Below are positions 45,970-54,403 of a stretch of DNA of 64,000 nt, in pieces (position 1 is the stretch's first letter; every line of letters begins with the position of its first letter). The stretch lies in NCBI RefSeq assembly GCF_004745825.1, contig NZ_SRLA01000007.1:1-64000 (forward strand). The letters are read 5' to 3'. The stretch is from Hymenobacter fodinae (GTDB lineage Bacteria > Bacteroidota > Bacteroidia > Cytophagales > Hymenobacteraceae). Made by a program: the position numbers and the translations under genes. The notes under the pieces were generated by a model. That model did not search any database. It was not told the origin of the DNA and worked only from the letters and a program-made list of their open reading frames with translations.

Positions 45970-46514
45970 GGCTTTACCACCCCGATTTGCTGCTGGAAAG
46001 TCAGGTTGTCTTCCAGGTGCCAGTCCTCGTAAATCTTGCCGTTGCGGATGTGCAGAATGTCGATGGCAATGAAGCGGATGGCCTTGCCCGAGGCCGGGTG
46101 CGTCCCAAACGGCCCCGTATGGTGGCCCGTGAACAGCAGCCGGGCCACCACCTTGTCGTTGGCCAGCACCACGTCTTCCAGCGTGCACTTCAGGTCGGGA
46201 ACAGCCGTCAGAAAGCCTTTGGAAGCGGCTTGCAGGCCCGGTAGCCCCTGGGGCCGGCCCGGCGGCAGGGTGTTGTCCTTGAACTCGGGGCTGACGGCGG
46301 CGCGGGCATAGCGCACGTCGCCGGTGTTCCAGAAAGTGTAGAACAGGCGGGCCGTGCGCAGCAGCTGCGCGGCCTGCGCCTCGGTGAGGGTGCTGGCCCG
46401 GGTCACGCGTTTGGGGGCCGTGATGGGAGCCAGCGGCAGGGGCGATTGGGCGGGGGCGGCCGGCCCGCCGGCGCCCAGCAGCGCCAGTCCGGCAAAAAAT
46501 GGAAGCAGTTGCAT
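45966..46514 (-). CDS. exported SnoaL-like (ester cyclase type) protein
   Basis: A 182-residue protein with a signal peptide (LLPFFAGLALLGAGG) and an NTF2-like alpha+beta barrel: NTGDVRYARAAVSPEFKDN, GFLTAVPDLKCTLEDVV, FTGHHTGPFGTHPASGKAI and NGKIYEDWHLEDN are typical of SnoaL-type cyclases. First gene of a two-gene operon with beta-propeller 2, under operator D2. Confidence 0.88.
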   Translation of the reverse strand: MQLLPFFAGLALLGAGGPAAPAQSPLPLAPITAPKRVTRASTLTEAQAAQLLRTARLFYTFWNTGDVRYARAAVSPEFKDNTLPPGRPQGLPGLQAASKGFLTAVPDLKCTLEDVVLANDKVVARLLFTGHHTGPFGTHPASGKAIRFIAIDILHIRNGKIYEDWHLEDNLTFQQQIGVVKP

Positions 46515-46540
46515 GGCAGAAAAAGGTTGGTTGGACGGCA

Positions 46541-46596
46541 CAAAGGTGCCTGCTCCCACTACCCAGCCTGCGGTACGAATCGGGGATAATGCGGCA
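46541..46596 (-). promoter_or_regulatory. AraC-type operator and promoter D2 (before the SnoaL-like gene)
   Basis: The 27-bp box 46,570-46,596 matches D1 at 26 positions, with TGCCGC/TACCGC repeats 21 bp apart. GCACCTTTG (46,541-46,549) follows after the same 20 bp, 26 bp before the ATG. The AraC gene ending at 46,882 lies upstream on the same strand and is the likely regulator. The 285 bp between (46,597-46,881) show nothing else. Confidence 0.65.
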
Positions 46597-46881
46597 CGGG
46601 AAGGGGGCACTCCGTTTAGGGTATTGCAGCTGGTTCTGCTACCAAAGCCTACGCCACTGACCGTATCCTAACTCTTGCGCTTGCGGCAAAAAGTGCCTCG
46701 ACTAATTGGATATGACTTTCTGAGACCCAAACACGGACTTAAAAAGCACGCTGTTGCCCGTCCGGCTCCAATAGGCCGGTCGGAAGTGGTTGGCTATTCT
46801 CATTCGGCTGGAGGCTTTTCAGCGAAGGCACACGGACACGAACGGGTAGCGCCGCTGCCCTCCTGCCCCCATAGCCCGTCG

Positions 46882-47688
46882 CTACACCCGCGACGGCGCG
46901 ACGCCGTACGCTTTTTTGAAGGCAAAAGAAAAATGCGACAGGTCCTCAAACCCGACTTCGGTGTACACGTCTGAGGGGGTGCGGCCTTTTTCCTTGAGCA
47001 GGTAGTAGGCTTCCTGCAAGCGGCGCTGCTGCAGCCAGCGGCTGGGCGAGGTCAGAAACAGCTTCTCGAAATCGCGCTTGAAGTTGGCCAGGCTGCGGCC
47101 CGTGAGGTAGGCGAAGCGACTGAGGGTCACGTTGAAGCGGAAATTAGCTTGCATAAAAGCTTCGAGGTCGATTTTGCCGGGCTCCGAAAAATCGAACAGC
47201 ACGTCGCGTAGCGCGGGGTTCGCTTGGAGAAGCAGGAGCAGCGCCTCGCGTACCTTCAGGGCCAGCAGCGGGGCCTGGCTGGGCTGCGCCAGCTGCTGGT
47301 AGGGCCGCAGCGACTCGAAGTAACTGGTGTAGAGCGGGCTCGGGGTCAACGGCAGAACACCGGGGCCGGGCGTGTGGCCTTCGGCCTGGTAGCCATACTC
47401 CTGGCTTACGGCCCGTAGCGTGGGCTGGTCGAAAAATACCGACAACGTCTCAAACTCACCCCGGGCCGGCGGCTGCTTCTGAAACTTCATCAGCTGATTG
47501 CGCCGTAACAGCCACACTGAGCCTTCGCCGAAGCAGTGCTGCTGCTGGCCATCGTCGAGCAGCATCGTGCCTGCCAGCTGGCAGCCGAAAATATGTTCGG
47601 ACACAAACTGCTCGCCCTCTCGGCTCCGGCTGGCGTAGCAGGAGTACAGAATGCGGGGCAACTCGGGCGCGTCGGTTGGCTTGAGCAT
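46882..47688 (-). CDS. AraC-family regulator (module D)
   Basis: A 268-residue regulator with an N-terminal AraC-type sensing domain (HIFGCQLAGTMLLDDG) and a C-terminal helix-turn-helix pair (FNVTLSRFAYLTGRSLANFK; EVGFEDLSHFSFAFKKAYG). ATG at 47,688 is preferred over a TTG at 47,721, which lies inside a 27-bp inverted repeat. Probably controls the D1 and D2 operons. Confidence 0.9.
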   Translation of the reverse strand: MLKPTDAPELPRILYSCYASRSREGEQFVSEHIFGCQLAGTMLLDDGQQQHCFGEGSVWLLRRNQLMKFQKQPPARGEFETLSVFFDQPTLRAVSQEYGYQAEGHTPGPGVLPLTPSPLYTSYFESLRPYQQLAQPSQAPLLALKVREALLLLLQANPALRDVLFDFSEPGKIDLEAFMQANFRFNVTLSRFAYLTGRSLANFKRDFEKLFLTSPSRWLQQRRLQEAYYLLKEKGRTPSDVYTEVGFEDLSHFSFAFKKAYGVAPSRV

Positions 47689-47712
47689 GAAAAAGCAGTC
47701 TTGGAAGAAGGA

Positions 47713-47780
47713 GTTTAGCAAGTCACCGGCACGTCATGTCAAGCGAAGTCGATACATGACGTGCCGGTGACTTGCTAAAC
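47713..47780. repeat. perfect 27-bp inverted repeat (14-nt loop)
   Basis: Arms 47,713-47,739 and 47,754-47,780 are exact complements (outer end GTTTAGCAAGTC, inner end ACGTCATGT). The loop CAAGCGAAGTCGAT with the inner arms resembles the family 1 repeat (CATGTCGAGCGGAGTC). It lies just upstream of the AraC gene at 46,882 and could act as a terminator, a mobile hairpin or a structured leader. Confidence 0.75.
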
Positions 47781-47923
47781 AGTTTCATGGCGACAACGGT
47801 CCTGCGGAGCCCGGCAAAGCGTCTGGGTTTACTGCCAGGGACGATAAACCAGGAAGCGCTAGAAATGCTTTGGGCTGCTCCGCAGGGCTGTTCGGTTGCT
47901 GGGCTTTCTGCGTAAGCGGCCGA

Positions 47924-48805
47924 CTATTTACCTTTCAGGAACTGCTTGCCCAGATCCGTATCCAGAAAATTCTCGGCCGCGTCGTGGTCCGTCGAGCGGC
48001 TGACGGGTATCCACTCCTCCAGCTCGGCGCTGCGGTCGGCCTCCGCCTGTTGCACCAGGCCAAGCGAGTCGCTGCCCAGCAGCAGGTGCAGGGGCGGCTT
48101 GGGGTGGGCCACCAGCGCCAGGAGCACCTGGGCGGCTTTGTCGGGGTCGCCCATGGGCACGTAGGCGCCGCTCTGGAACATGTGCTTCAGGGCGCCCACG
48201 GTGGTTTCGTAGCCGGCCACCTCGGGGGCGTAGCTCATGGAAGCACCGGCCCAATCGGTGCGGAAGCCGCCGGGCTCCACGCACGTGACCCGGATGCCCA
48301 GCGGCGCTACTTCTTTGGCCAGCGCCTCGCTAAAGCCGCCCAGCCCAAACTTGGCCGCTTGGTAAATACTCACGCCCGGATTGCCGACGCGCCCGCCCCC
48401 CGAGCTGATTTGCAGAATGTGGCCGCGGCGCCGCTCGCGCAGGTGCGGCAGCACGGCCCGCGTCACGGCAATGGGCGCGTGCAGGTTGGTTTCGAGCTGG
48501 CTGCGCACCTGCTCCTCGCTGTAGGCTTCGGCAGCCCCGATGATGCCGAAGCCGGCATTGTTCACTACCACGTCGAGGTGGCCGAAGTGGGTCAGGGCCG
48601 CCGCCACGGCCTGCTCGACCTGGGCGGTATCGGTTACGTCAAGCGTCAGGGGCAGGATGCGGCTGCCGTACTCGGCCACCAGGTCGTTGAGTTGTTCGGG
48701 GTTGCGGGCAGTAGCCGCTACTTGGTCGCCGTGGGCCAGCACGGCCGTGGTCAGGCTCCGGCCCAGGCCCCGCGAGCTGCCGGTAATAAACCATACGTTA
48801 CTCAT
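47924..48805 (-). CDS. SDR-family oxidoreductase (module C target)
   Basis: A 293-residue classical SDR: TGSSRGLG, NNAG, SSGGG with catalytic Ser, YQAAK, and a ~40-residue C-terminal tail without homology to the other SDRs here. Substrate unknown. It follows an AraC gene on the same strand, with direct repeats between. Confidence 0.92.
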   Translation of the reverse strand: MSNVWFITGSSRGLGRSLTTAVLAHGDQVAATARNPEQLNDLVAEYGSRILPLTLDVTDTAQVEQAVAAALTHFGHLDVVVNNAGFGIIGAAEAYSEEQVRSQLETNLHAPIAVTRAVLPHLRERRRGHILQISSGGGRVGNPGVSIYQAAKFGLGGFSEALAKEVAPLGIRVTCVEPGGFRTDWAGASMSYAPEVAGYETTVGALKHMFQSGAYVPMGDPDKAAQVLLALVAHPKPPLHLLLGSDSLGLVQQAEADRSAELEEWIPVSRSTDHDAAENFLDTDLGKQFLKGK

Positions 48806-48829
48806 TACCTTGAAGGGTTAAGTTCAAGG

Positions 48830-48896
48830 CAAAGGTCCGGTGGCGCTATCGGGGTGATTTTGCTGTAAGGCTCAAAGTTGCTTTGCTGACAGGCTC
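48830..48896 (-). promoter_or_regulatory. AraC-type operator and promoter, module C
   Basis: Near-identical direct repeats, TTTGCTGTAAGGCTC (48,859-48,873) and TTTGCTGACAGGCTC (48,882-48,896) as written on the plus strand, 23 bp apart. Between the nearer repeat and the likely -7 element GGACCTTTG (minus strand, 48,830-48,838) are exactly 20 bp. The far repeat touches the AraC stop codon. Confidence 0.55.
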
Positions 48897-49773
48897 ACGC
48901 CGGCGCGCCGGCTGATTTCAACTGACAGAACTGACCGCGCTGCTTGAATTGCTGCGCGGTGTAGCCGTAGTGCTTTTTGAAGGTGCGGGCAAAGTGGCTG
49001 GTGTCGGTAAAGCCCAACTCAAACGCAATTTCCTTCACCGAGTGGTCGGAGTGCAGCAGGCGGGATTCGGCTACCTTGAGCCGCGACTTCGTGATGTAGG
49101 CTTGCAGCGACTCGCCGGCATGCTGCCGGAAATACTCCCCGAAATACGACGACGCCATGCCCGTGCGGGCTGCTAGCGCGGCAATGCTCAAATGCTCCGG
49201 CTGAAAAAGATGGTGCTGAATGTAGTTGAGCACTTCCACGAAGCGGCGGGGCGCGCTGCCGGGTGCGGCCAGCAGCGCCGCCTCCACGTGGCGCGCCAGC
49301 AGGTTCAGCACCGTCACCAGCGTGCTTTGGATGAGGGAGGCCGAAAAGGTGTCGCCCTTGGTGTGTTCAGCCCGGATCAGGTGCAGGCATTGAACCAGAT
49401 GGTGCTTGTCCTGCGGGTCCGCAATCAAGTCGCCGGGCACCTGGTTGTAGTTAATCAGAATGTAGGAGAGCTGCTGAAACCAGGCCTGAAAGTCGGCCTC
49501 GGCCGGGCTGTTGCGGGCAAATACCTGGTGGGTAAAGCGCACAAACACGAACCGGGTCGGGGTGCTGATCTGAAACGAATGGCAGTCGAGCGGCGGCAGC
49601 AGGAACACGTTGCCGGCCTTGTACGCTATATGCTGGTAGTTGATGCACTGCTGGCCCGTGCCGGCCTCGATAAACACCAACTCGAAGAAATTGTGCTGGT
49701 GCGGCCGGGCCACCCATTGCGTCATCTCTTCTACGGCAATGGCAAATGGGGCGTGCGACTGTTGGATGTGCAT
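48895..49773 (-). CDS. AraC-family regulator (module C)
   Basis: A 292-residue regulator: N-terminal cupin (RPHQHNFFELVFIEAGTG; AGNVFLLPPLDCHSF) and C-terminal AraC helix-turn-helix pair (LSIAALAARTGMASSYFGEY; VKEIAFELGFTDTSHFARTF). Expected to regulate the SDR gene directly downstream. Divergent from the AraC gene at 49,890. Confidence 0.93.
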   Translation of the reverse strand: MHIQQSHAPFAIAVEEMTQWVARPHQHNFFELVFIEAGTGQQCINYQHIAYKAGNVFLLPPLDCHSFQISTPTRFVFVRFTHQVFARNSPAEADFQAWFQQLSYILINYNQVPGDLIADPQDKHHLVQCLHLIRAEHTKGDTFSASLIQSTLVTVLNLLARHVEAALLAAPGSAPRRFVEVLNYIQHHLFQPEHLSIAALAARTGMASSYFGEYFRQHAGESLQAYITKSRLKVAESRLLHSDHSVKEIAFELGFTDTSHFARTFKKHYGYTAQQFKQRGQFCQLKSAGAPA

Positions 49774-49861
49774 AGTGTTGGGGCGTTATTGTAGGCAACA
49801 AGGAGCAAGGATGAATTTTGTTTTCCCTGCTGACTGATCCATCCGGCCGGCAACTTACCTC

Positions 49862-49869
49862 TACCTTTG
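49862..49869 (+). promoter_or_regulatory. -7 box for the module B AraC gene
   Basis: TACCTTTG matches TAnnTTTG and lies 20 bp before the ATG at 49,890. No -33 partner is clear. Confidence 0.4.
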
Positions 49870-49889
49870 AATAACGCAACCCCAGCCCC

Positions 49890-50819
49890 ATGAAAACGGC
49901 ATCCCTGGACGAGTTTTACCAAAAGTTGGCGGCGCTGGCCGGGACCGACCCGAGTGACCTGCTGCCTAGCGGTATTCAGCGGGAAATCGGGCATTTCAAC
50001 GTCTTCAACCTTGAGGACCTGCTGCGCCACGTGCGTGAGAAACCCACCATGCCCTTTGACCGCCGGGCCTACTACAAAATCAGCCTGATTACGGGCCGCA
50101 GCCGGGCCGAATACGCCGACAAGGTCATTGCCATCGAAGAGCAGGCCCTGCTGTTTGCCACGCCCAAAGTGCCCTACCATTGGGTGCCCGACAACCTGAA
50201 CCAAGTGGGTATGTCCTGTGTGTTTACGGCCGATTTTATGCTGCCGGCTAAAAGCGGCGCGGTGCTCGACGAGCTGCCGATCTTCCGCGCGGGCGGCTAC
50301 CCGGTGTTTCAGGTATCGGCCACGGAGTACGCCGAGCTGCGGGCCATTTTCCAGAAGATGCAGCAAATCATCAGCTCCGAGTACACCTATAAGTACGACC
50401 TGCTGCGCACCTACGTGCTGGAGCTGATTCATTTTGGGCAGCGCTTGCAGCCGGTCCCTGCCGAGCACCCCATGCTCAACGCTTCGGCGCGCGTCAGCTC
50501 CCTGTTTATTGAGTTGCTGGAGCGGCAGTTTCCCGTCAGCACGCCCCAGCAGCGGCTGCAGTTGCGCACGGCTGGGGAGTTTGCCGACCGGCTGGCCGTG
50601 CACGTCAACCACCTAAATCGGGCGCTGAAGGAAACCACCGGCCGCACCACCACCGACCTCATTGCGGGCCGCCTGCTACAGGAAGCCAAAACCCTGCTGA
50701 GGGAAACCAACTGGACGGTGTCGGAAATTGCCGACAGCCTGGGCTTCGCGGAAGTGGCGCATTTTTCCCACTTTTTCAAGCGCCACACGTCCCTGTCGCC
50801 CCTGGCTTTCCGCGCCTGA
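49890..50819 (+). CDS. AraC-family regulator (module B), paralogue of the one at 631
   Basis: A 309-residue regulator very similar along its length to the AraC protein at 631-1578 (shared LPSGIQREIGHFNVF-type start, YYKISL, YKYDLLRTYVLELIHFGQ and the whole helix-turn-helix region KETTGRTTTDLI to FFKR). It is followed on the same strand by an SDR gene with a matching operator. Confidence 0.94.
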   Translation: MKTASLDEFYQKLAALAGTDPSDLLPSGIQREIGHFNVFNLEDLLRHVREKPTMPFDRRAYYKISLITGRSRAEYADKVIAIEEQALLFATPKVPYHWVPDNLNQVGMSCVFTADFMLPAKSGAVLDELPIFRAGGYPVFQVSATEYAELRAIFQKMQQIISSEYTYKYDLLRTYVLELIHFGQRLQPVPAEHPMLNASARVSSLFIELLERQFPVSTPQQRLQLRTAGEFADRLAVHVNHLNRALKETTGRTTTDLIAGRLLQEAKTLLRETNWTVSEIADSLGFAEVAHFSHFFKRHTSLSPLAFRA

Positions 50820-50825
50820 AGCGAA

Positions 50826-50893
50826 TTGTTTGATGCAGACAAATAATGGGTTGTCCGGCGCAAACGGGGCATGAGCCGGCCGCCGGAGCTTTG
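50826..50893 (+). promoter_or_regulatory. AraC-type operator and promoter, module B
   Basis: TTGTTTG (50,826-50,832) and TGGGTTG (50,847-50,853) are 21 bp apart. GCGCAAA (50,858-50,864) follows, then 20 bp, then GGAGCTTTG (50,885-50,893). Against module A the 50-bp stretch from the second repeat aligns without gaps, with TGGrTTG, GCGCAAA and CTTTGT conserved. Confidence 0.55.
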
Positions 50894-50922
50894 TGGGGTC
50901 AAATAACAATCCCCTCATTGTC

Positions 50923-51753
50923 ATGAGCAACACCGTATTTATCACCGGTGCGTCGTCCGGTTTTGGCCGGGCCACCGCCCGTTATTTTGCCGCGCAGGGC
51001 TGGAACGTCGTCGCCACCATGCGTACCCCGGAGCACGAAACCGAGCTTAGCCAGCTACCCAACGTGCTGGTCACCCAGCTCGACGTGGAGCGGCCGGCGA
51101 CTATTACCGCGGCCGTGGCCGCCGGGCTGGCGCGGTTCGGCCAACTCGACGTGCTGGTCAACAACGCCGGCTTCGGCACCTTCGGCATCTTCGAATCGGC
51201 TTCCGCAGCGCAAATCCGGCGGCAGTTCGACGTAAACGTTTTCGGCTTGATGGCCGTGACGCAGGCCGTGCTGCCGCATTTCCGGGCGCAGGGTAGCGGC
51301 ACCATCATCAATGTTTCATCCTTTGGCGGGCGCGTAGCGGTGCCCGTGGGCAGCCTCTACAACGCCTCCAAGTTTGCGGTGGAGGGCTTTTCGGAGTCGC
51401 TGTCCTACGAGCTGGCGGCGCTGGGCGTGGGCGTCAAAATCATTGAGCCCGGCGGCGTCGCCACCAACTTCGGCAGCACCTCGGCCGAGGTCATTCAGAG
51501 CAATCTGCCCGAGTACGCGCCCGTCACCAGCACGTTCCGCGCGCACTATGCGCAGGCCACCGGGCACCTGCCCCGCAGCACCGCCGAGGACGTGGCCCAG
51601 GTCATTTACCAGGCCGCCACCGACGGCGCTTCGCAACTGCGCTACGTGGTCGGGGCCGATGCCGCGCACTACCTGCAAGCCCGGCAAACGGCTTCCGACC
51701 AGGAGTATCTGGCCATCATGCGCGGCTACTTCCCCTATTTCGCGGCTGAGTAG
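50923..51753 (+). CDS. SDR-family oxidoreductase (module B target)
   Basis: A 276-residue classical SDR: TGASSGFG, NNAG, SSFGG, YNASK. ATG at 50,923; an upstream in-frame GTG lies next to the -7 element and is unlikely. Substrate unknown. Its regulator-first gene order matches the left-edge module A. Confidence 0.93.
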   Translation: MSNTVFITGASSGFGRATARYFAAQGWNVVATMRTPEHETELSQLPNVLVTQLDVERPATITAAVAAGLARFGQLDVLVNNAGFGTFGIFESASAAQIRRQFDVNVFGLMAVTQAVLPHFRAQGSGTIINVSSFGGRVAVPVGSLYNASKFAVEGFSESLSYELAALGVGVKIIEPGGVATNFGSTSAEVIQSNLPEYAPVTSTFRAHYAQATGHLPRSTAEDVAQVIYQAATDGASQLRYVVGADAAHYLQARQTASDQEYLAIMRGYFPYFAAE

Positions 51754-51849
51754 CGGCGCGAACTTGGTGATTCGCGTCCGCTGGCGAGCATCCACCCGGA
51801 CGCGAACCACCAAGCTCATCGCGCTATTGCTCGTTCTGCCCCGACGTCA

Positions 51850-51910
51850 TTCTGTATCACAACTTCCTCCTTTTGTATCAGCCTCCCGCCGGGGCCTTGC
51901 CGGAATTTTG
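51850..51910 (+). promoter_or_regulatory. AraC-type operator and promoter, module E
   Basis: TTCTGTATCA (51,850-51,859) and TTTTGTATCA (51,871-51,880) are direct repeats 21 bp apart. GGAATTTTG (51,902-51,910), a likely -7 element, comes 21 bp later and 27 bp before the ATG at 51,938. The regulator could be the AraC protein encoded at 52,857 or the one at 49,890. Confidence 0.5.
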
Positions 51911-51937
51911 TGTCATCACTTCACCCCTAAAACAGAG

Positions 51938-52759
51938 ATGGCAAAGACAATCTTCATTACCGGCGCTTCCCGCGGATTCGGGAAAATTTGGGCCGAAGCT
52001 TTTTTGAAACGAGGCGACAACGTAGTAGCTACGTCCCGCAACGTAGCCGGGCTGCAAGACCTAGCCGACGCCTACGGCGCGGCCTTCCTGCCGCTGGCCC
52101 TCGACATCACCAACCGCGCCCAGAGCCTGGCCGCTGTGCAACAGGCCAAAGACCACTTTGGCACGCTCGATGTGGTCATTAACAACGCGGGCTATGGAGT
52201 ATTCGGGGCCGTGGAAGAAATCAGCGAGCAGGAAGCCCGCGACATCATTGACGCCAACTTGCTGGGCACGCTCTGGGTGACGCAGGCGGCCCTGCCTATC
52301 TTGCGGGCGCAGGGCCACGGGCATATTATCCAGCTGTCGAGCATTCTGGGCATCAATACGGCCCAGACGCTGGGCCTGTACAGCGCCACCAAGTTTGCGG
52401 TGGAGGGCCTGAGCGAGGCGCTGGCGCTGGAGGTAAAGGACCTCGGTATTCACGTCACCCTGGTGGAGCCTAATGGCTTCAAAACGGACTTCGGCGGCAG
52501 CTCGGCCGTGCAAAGCCAGCCCATTGCGGCCTATGACAAGGTGAAAGAGGCGCTGTGGGCCATTCCCAGCTTTGTCCCCGATAACTACGGCGACCCGCTG
52601 GCGACCGTGCCGGCCATCCTCCAACTGGTTGATTCCGAGAATCCGCCGCTGCGCCTGTTCCTGGGCCGCGACGCCTACCCCTGGGCGCAGCAGGTCTACG
52701 GCGAGCGGCTGGCCAACTGGGCCGCGTGGCAGGACGTGGCCGTGGAGGCCCACGGCTAA
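51938..52759 (+). CDS. SDR-family oxidoreductase (module E target)
   Basis: A 273-residue SDR: TGASRGFG, NNAG, SSILG with catalytic Ser, YSATK. ATG at 51,938 starts at the cofactor fold; the long upstream open frame is antisense-like GC artefact. It resembles the SDR at 50,923 and ends 22 bp before a strong terminator. Confidence 0.93.
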   Translation: MAKTIFITGASRGFGKIWAEAFLKRGDNVVATSRNVAGLQDLADAYGAAFLPLALDITNRAQSLAAVQQAKDHFGTLDVVINNAGYGVFGAVEEISEQEARDIIDANLLGTLWVTQAALPILRAQGHGHIIQLSSILGINTAQTLGLYSATKFAVEGLSEALALEVKDLGIHVTLVEPNGFKTDFGGSSAVQSQPIAAYDKVKEALWAIPSFVPDNYGDPLATVPAILQLVDSENPPLRLFLGRDAYPWAQQVYGERLANWAAWQDVAVEAHG

Positions 52760-52781
52760 TACCCGTGCTCCACTCCCGTGA

Positions 52782-52818
52782 AAACGGCCCCCGCTCCTGG
52801 GTAGAGCGGGGGCCGTTT
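52782..52818 (+). terminator. terminator of the module E SDR
   Basis: A perfect 15-bp stem, AAACGGCCCCCGCTC and its complement with a 7-nt loop, 22 bp after the SDR stop; the ascending arm ends in GTTT. Confidence 0.8.
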
Positions 52819-52856
52819 GGGGTATATTCATCCGGTCATAGCTTACTTGCCCCCTC

Positions 52857-53753
52857 ATGAAGCATTTTACTAGCATCAGCGAATTCCATCGCATCAGCGG
52901 TTACGAGCCGGCCGAGCACCCGCTGCTGAGTTTGTTGACCTGCCAGGAACTGACGTACTGCTCCTTCGGCAGCAGCCCGATTACCACGGACTTCTACATG
53001 ATTAGTCTGAAGAAAATCAAGGTGGGCAACTTTCTCTACGGCAAAACCAACTACGATCACGACGCCGGCTCCCTCTCCTTCGTGAAGCCCCGGCAGGTGA
53101 TGGCAATCAACGACATCGAGCTGACCGAAAAAGCCTTCGTGCTTTTGATGCACGAAGACTATCTGCTCGGCCACCCGCTGCACGCCGAGATAAAAAAGTA
53201 CGGCTTCTTCGACTACGAAGCCAACGAGGCGCTGCACCTGTCCCCGCGCGAGGAGCAGATTATGTGGGACTTGTACCACCAGATGGACTTTGAATACCGC
53301 AACAATCCGGATGAGTACAGCCGCGACATTATCCTGACGCACCTGGCCTCCCTACTGAAATATTCGCAACGCTTCTACAAGCGCCAGTTCCTCAACCGCA
53401 GCCCCCTGTCGGGCACCACGGCCTCGCGCTTTACGGACCTGCTGACGGCCTATTTTGAGGACGGCCTGCTGCAAACGGAAGGCCTGCCCACCGTGAAATA
53501 CCTGGCCGAGAAGCTGCACACCTCGCCGCGCTACCTCACCGATTTGTTGCGGCAGGAAACCGGCAAAACGGCTCTCGACCACATTCACCTGTTCCTGCTG
53601 GGCGAGGCCAAAAACCTGCTCATCAGCACTGACAACACTATTGCCCAAACCGCCTACCAGCTTGGGTTTGAAAACCCGCCCTATTTCTCCCGGCTCTTCA
53701 AGAAGGAAGTCGGCCTGACGCCGCACGAGTACCGGGCGCAGTTTCTGAACTGA
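52857..53753 (+). CDS. AraC-family regulator
   Basis: A 298-residue AraC regulator: N-terminal sensing domain (TDFYMISLKKIKVGNFLYG) and C-terminal helix-turn-helix pair (TVKYLAEKLHTSPRYLTDLL; IAQTAYQLGFENPPYFSRLFKKEVG). Its stop is immediately followed by a transposase fragment, so any original downstream target gene has been lost. Confidence 0.93.
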   Translation: MKHFTSISEFHRISGYEPAEHPLLSLLTCQELTYCSFGSSPITTDFYMISLKKIKVGNFLYGKTNYDHDAGSLSFVKPRQVMAINDIELTEKAFVLLMHEDYLLGHPLHAEIKKYGFFDYEANEALHLSPREEQIMWDLYHQMDFEYRNNPDEYSRDIILTHLASLLKYSQRFYKRQFLNRSPLSGTTASRFTDLLTAYFEDGLLQTEGLPTVKYLAEKLHTSPRYLTDLLRQETGKTALDHIHLFLLGEAKNLLISTDNTIAQTAYQLGFENPPYFSRLFKKEVGLTPHEYRAQFLN

Positions 53754-54074
53754 GTGGTTCAGGCGCTTACGCGCTTAGTCGAGTGCTGTAGCCGCCCCGC
53801 GCAGCTGCGCACCGAAAACGACCCTGAATTTATCAGCACCAAATTGAGCGAATGGTGTGAACAACGGGACATTACTCTGCACTGGATTCAACTCGGCAAG
53901 CCGACACCGAATGCGTATATCGAACGCTCCAACGGGGCATTTCGCCGCGAACTGCTCTACGCCTACCTCTTTCGCTCGCTGGCCCAGGTGTGCCAACTCG
54001 TCGACAAGTGGCGGCACGACTATAATACGCAACGGCCTCACCAGACCCTGAATTTTAGGCCCCACTCAATTTAA
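53754..54074 (+). pseudogene. IS3-family transposase OrfB, C-terminal fragment
   Basis: About 105 residues of an integrase core: RTEND-PEFISTKLSEWCEQ (RTDNGPEF expected, so the DDE Asp is Glu here), LHWIQLGKPTPNAYIERSNG (catalytic Glu) and RHDYNTQRPHQTLNF. The N-terminal part and orfA are absent. It belongs to a different subgroup from the element at 36,994 and starts directly at the AraC stop. Confidence 0.88.
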
Positions 54075-54403
54075 ACAAGCGGCATAATCTCTGTCTACCA
54101 CTGTCTTATCAGATGAGTAAGCGTACACAACAAGATAGTGTACTGCCTTCAAGGATAGCTGGCTAAATGTAGAGGAGAGTAATCCATTCTCCTAGAGCAG
54201 CCCCAACGTCACCAGCCGGCTGGCAGGAATTATTCAGTTGTTGAGCGCATTTGACGCGAATCGATACCCTGGAACTAAGCCATTCCCTCATTTAACTGAA
54301 CTTAGAGTACAGCCAAAGGAAGTAAATGGCTCTAGGAAGGCGTCGTTCCAAGTGGTCACTCCCATTCAGAATAAGCGGCTGCGGATCATAAAGTCGGCCC
54401 GGA
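54075..54403. other. gene-free stretch after the transposase fragment
   Basis: About 330 bp in which I see no gene, hairpin or promoter I can support; the composition is more AT-rich than the neighbours. Confidence 0.3.

Noticed and set aside
51374..51937. upstream extension of the SDR at 51,938
   Set aside because: It overlaps the previous SDR gene out of frame and is arginine/serine/proline-rich without homology.
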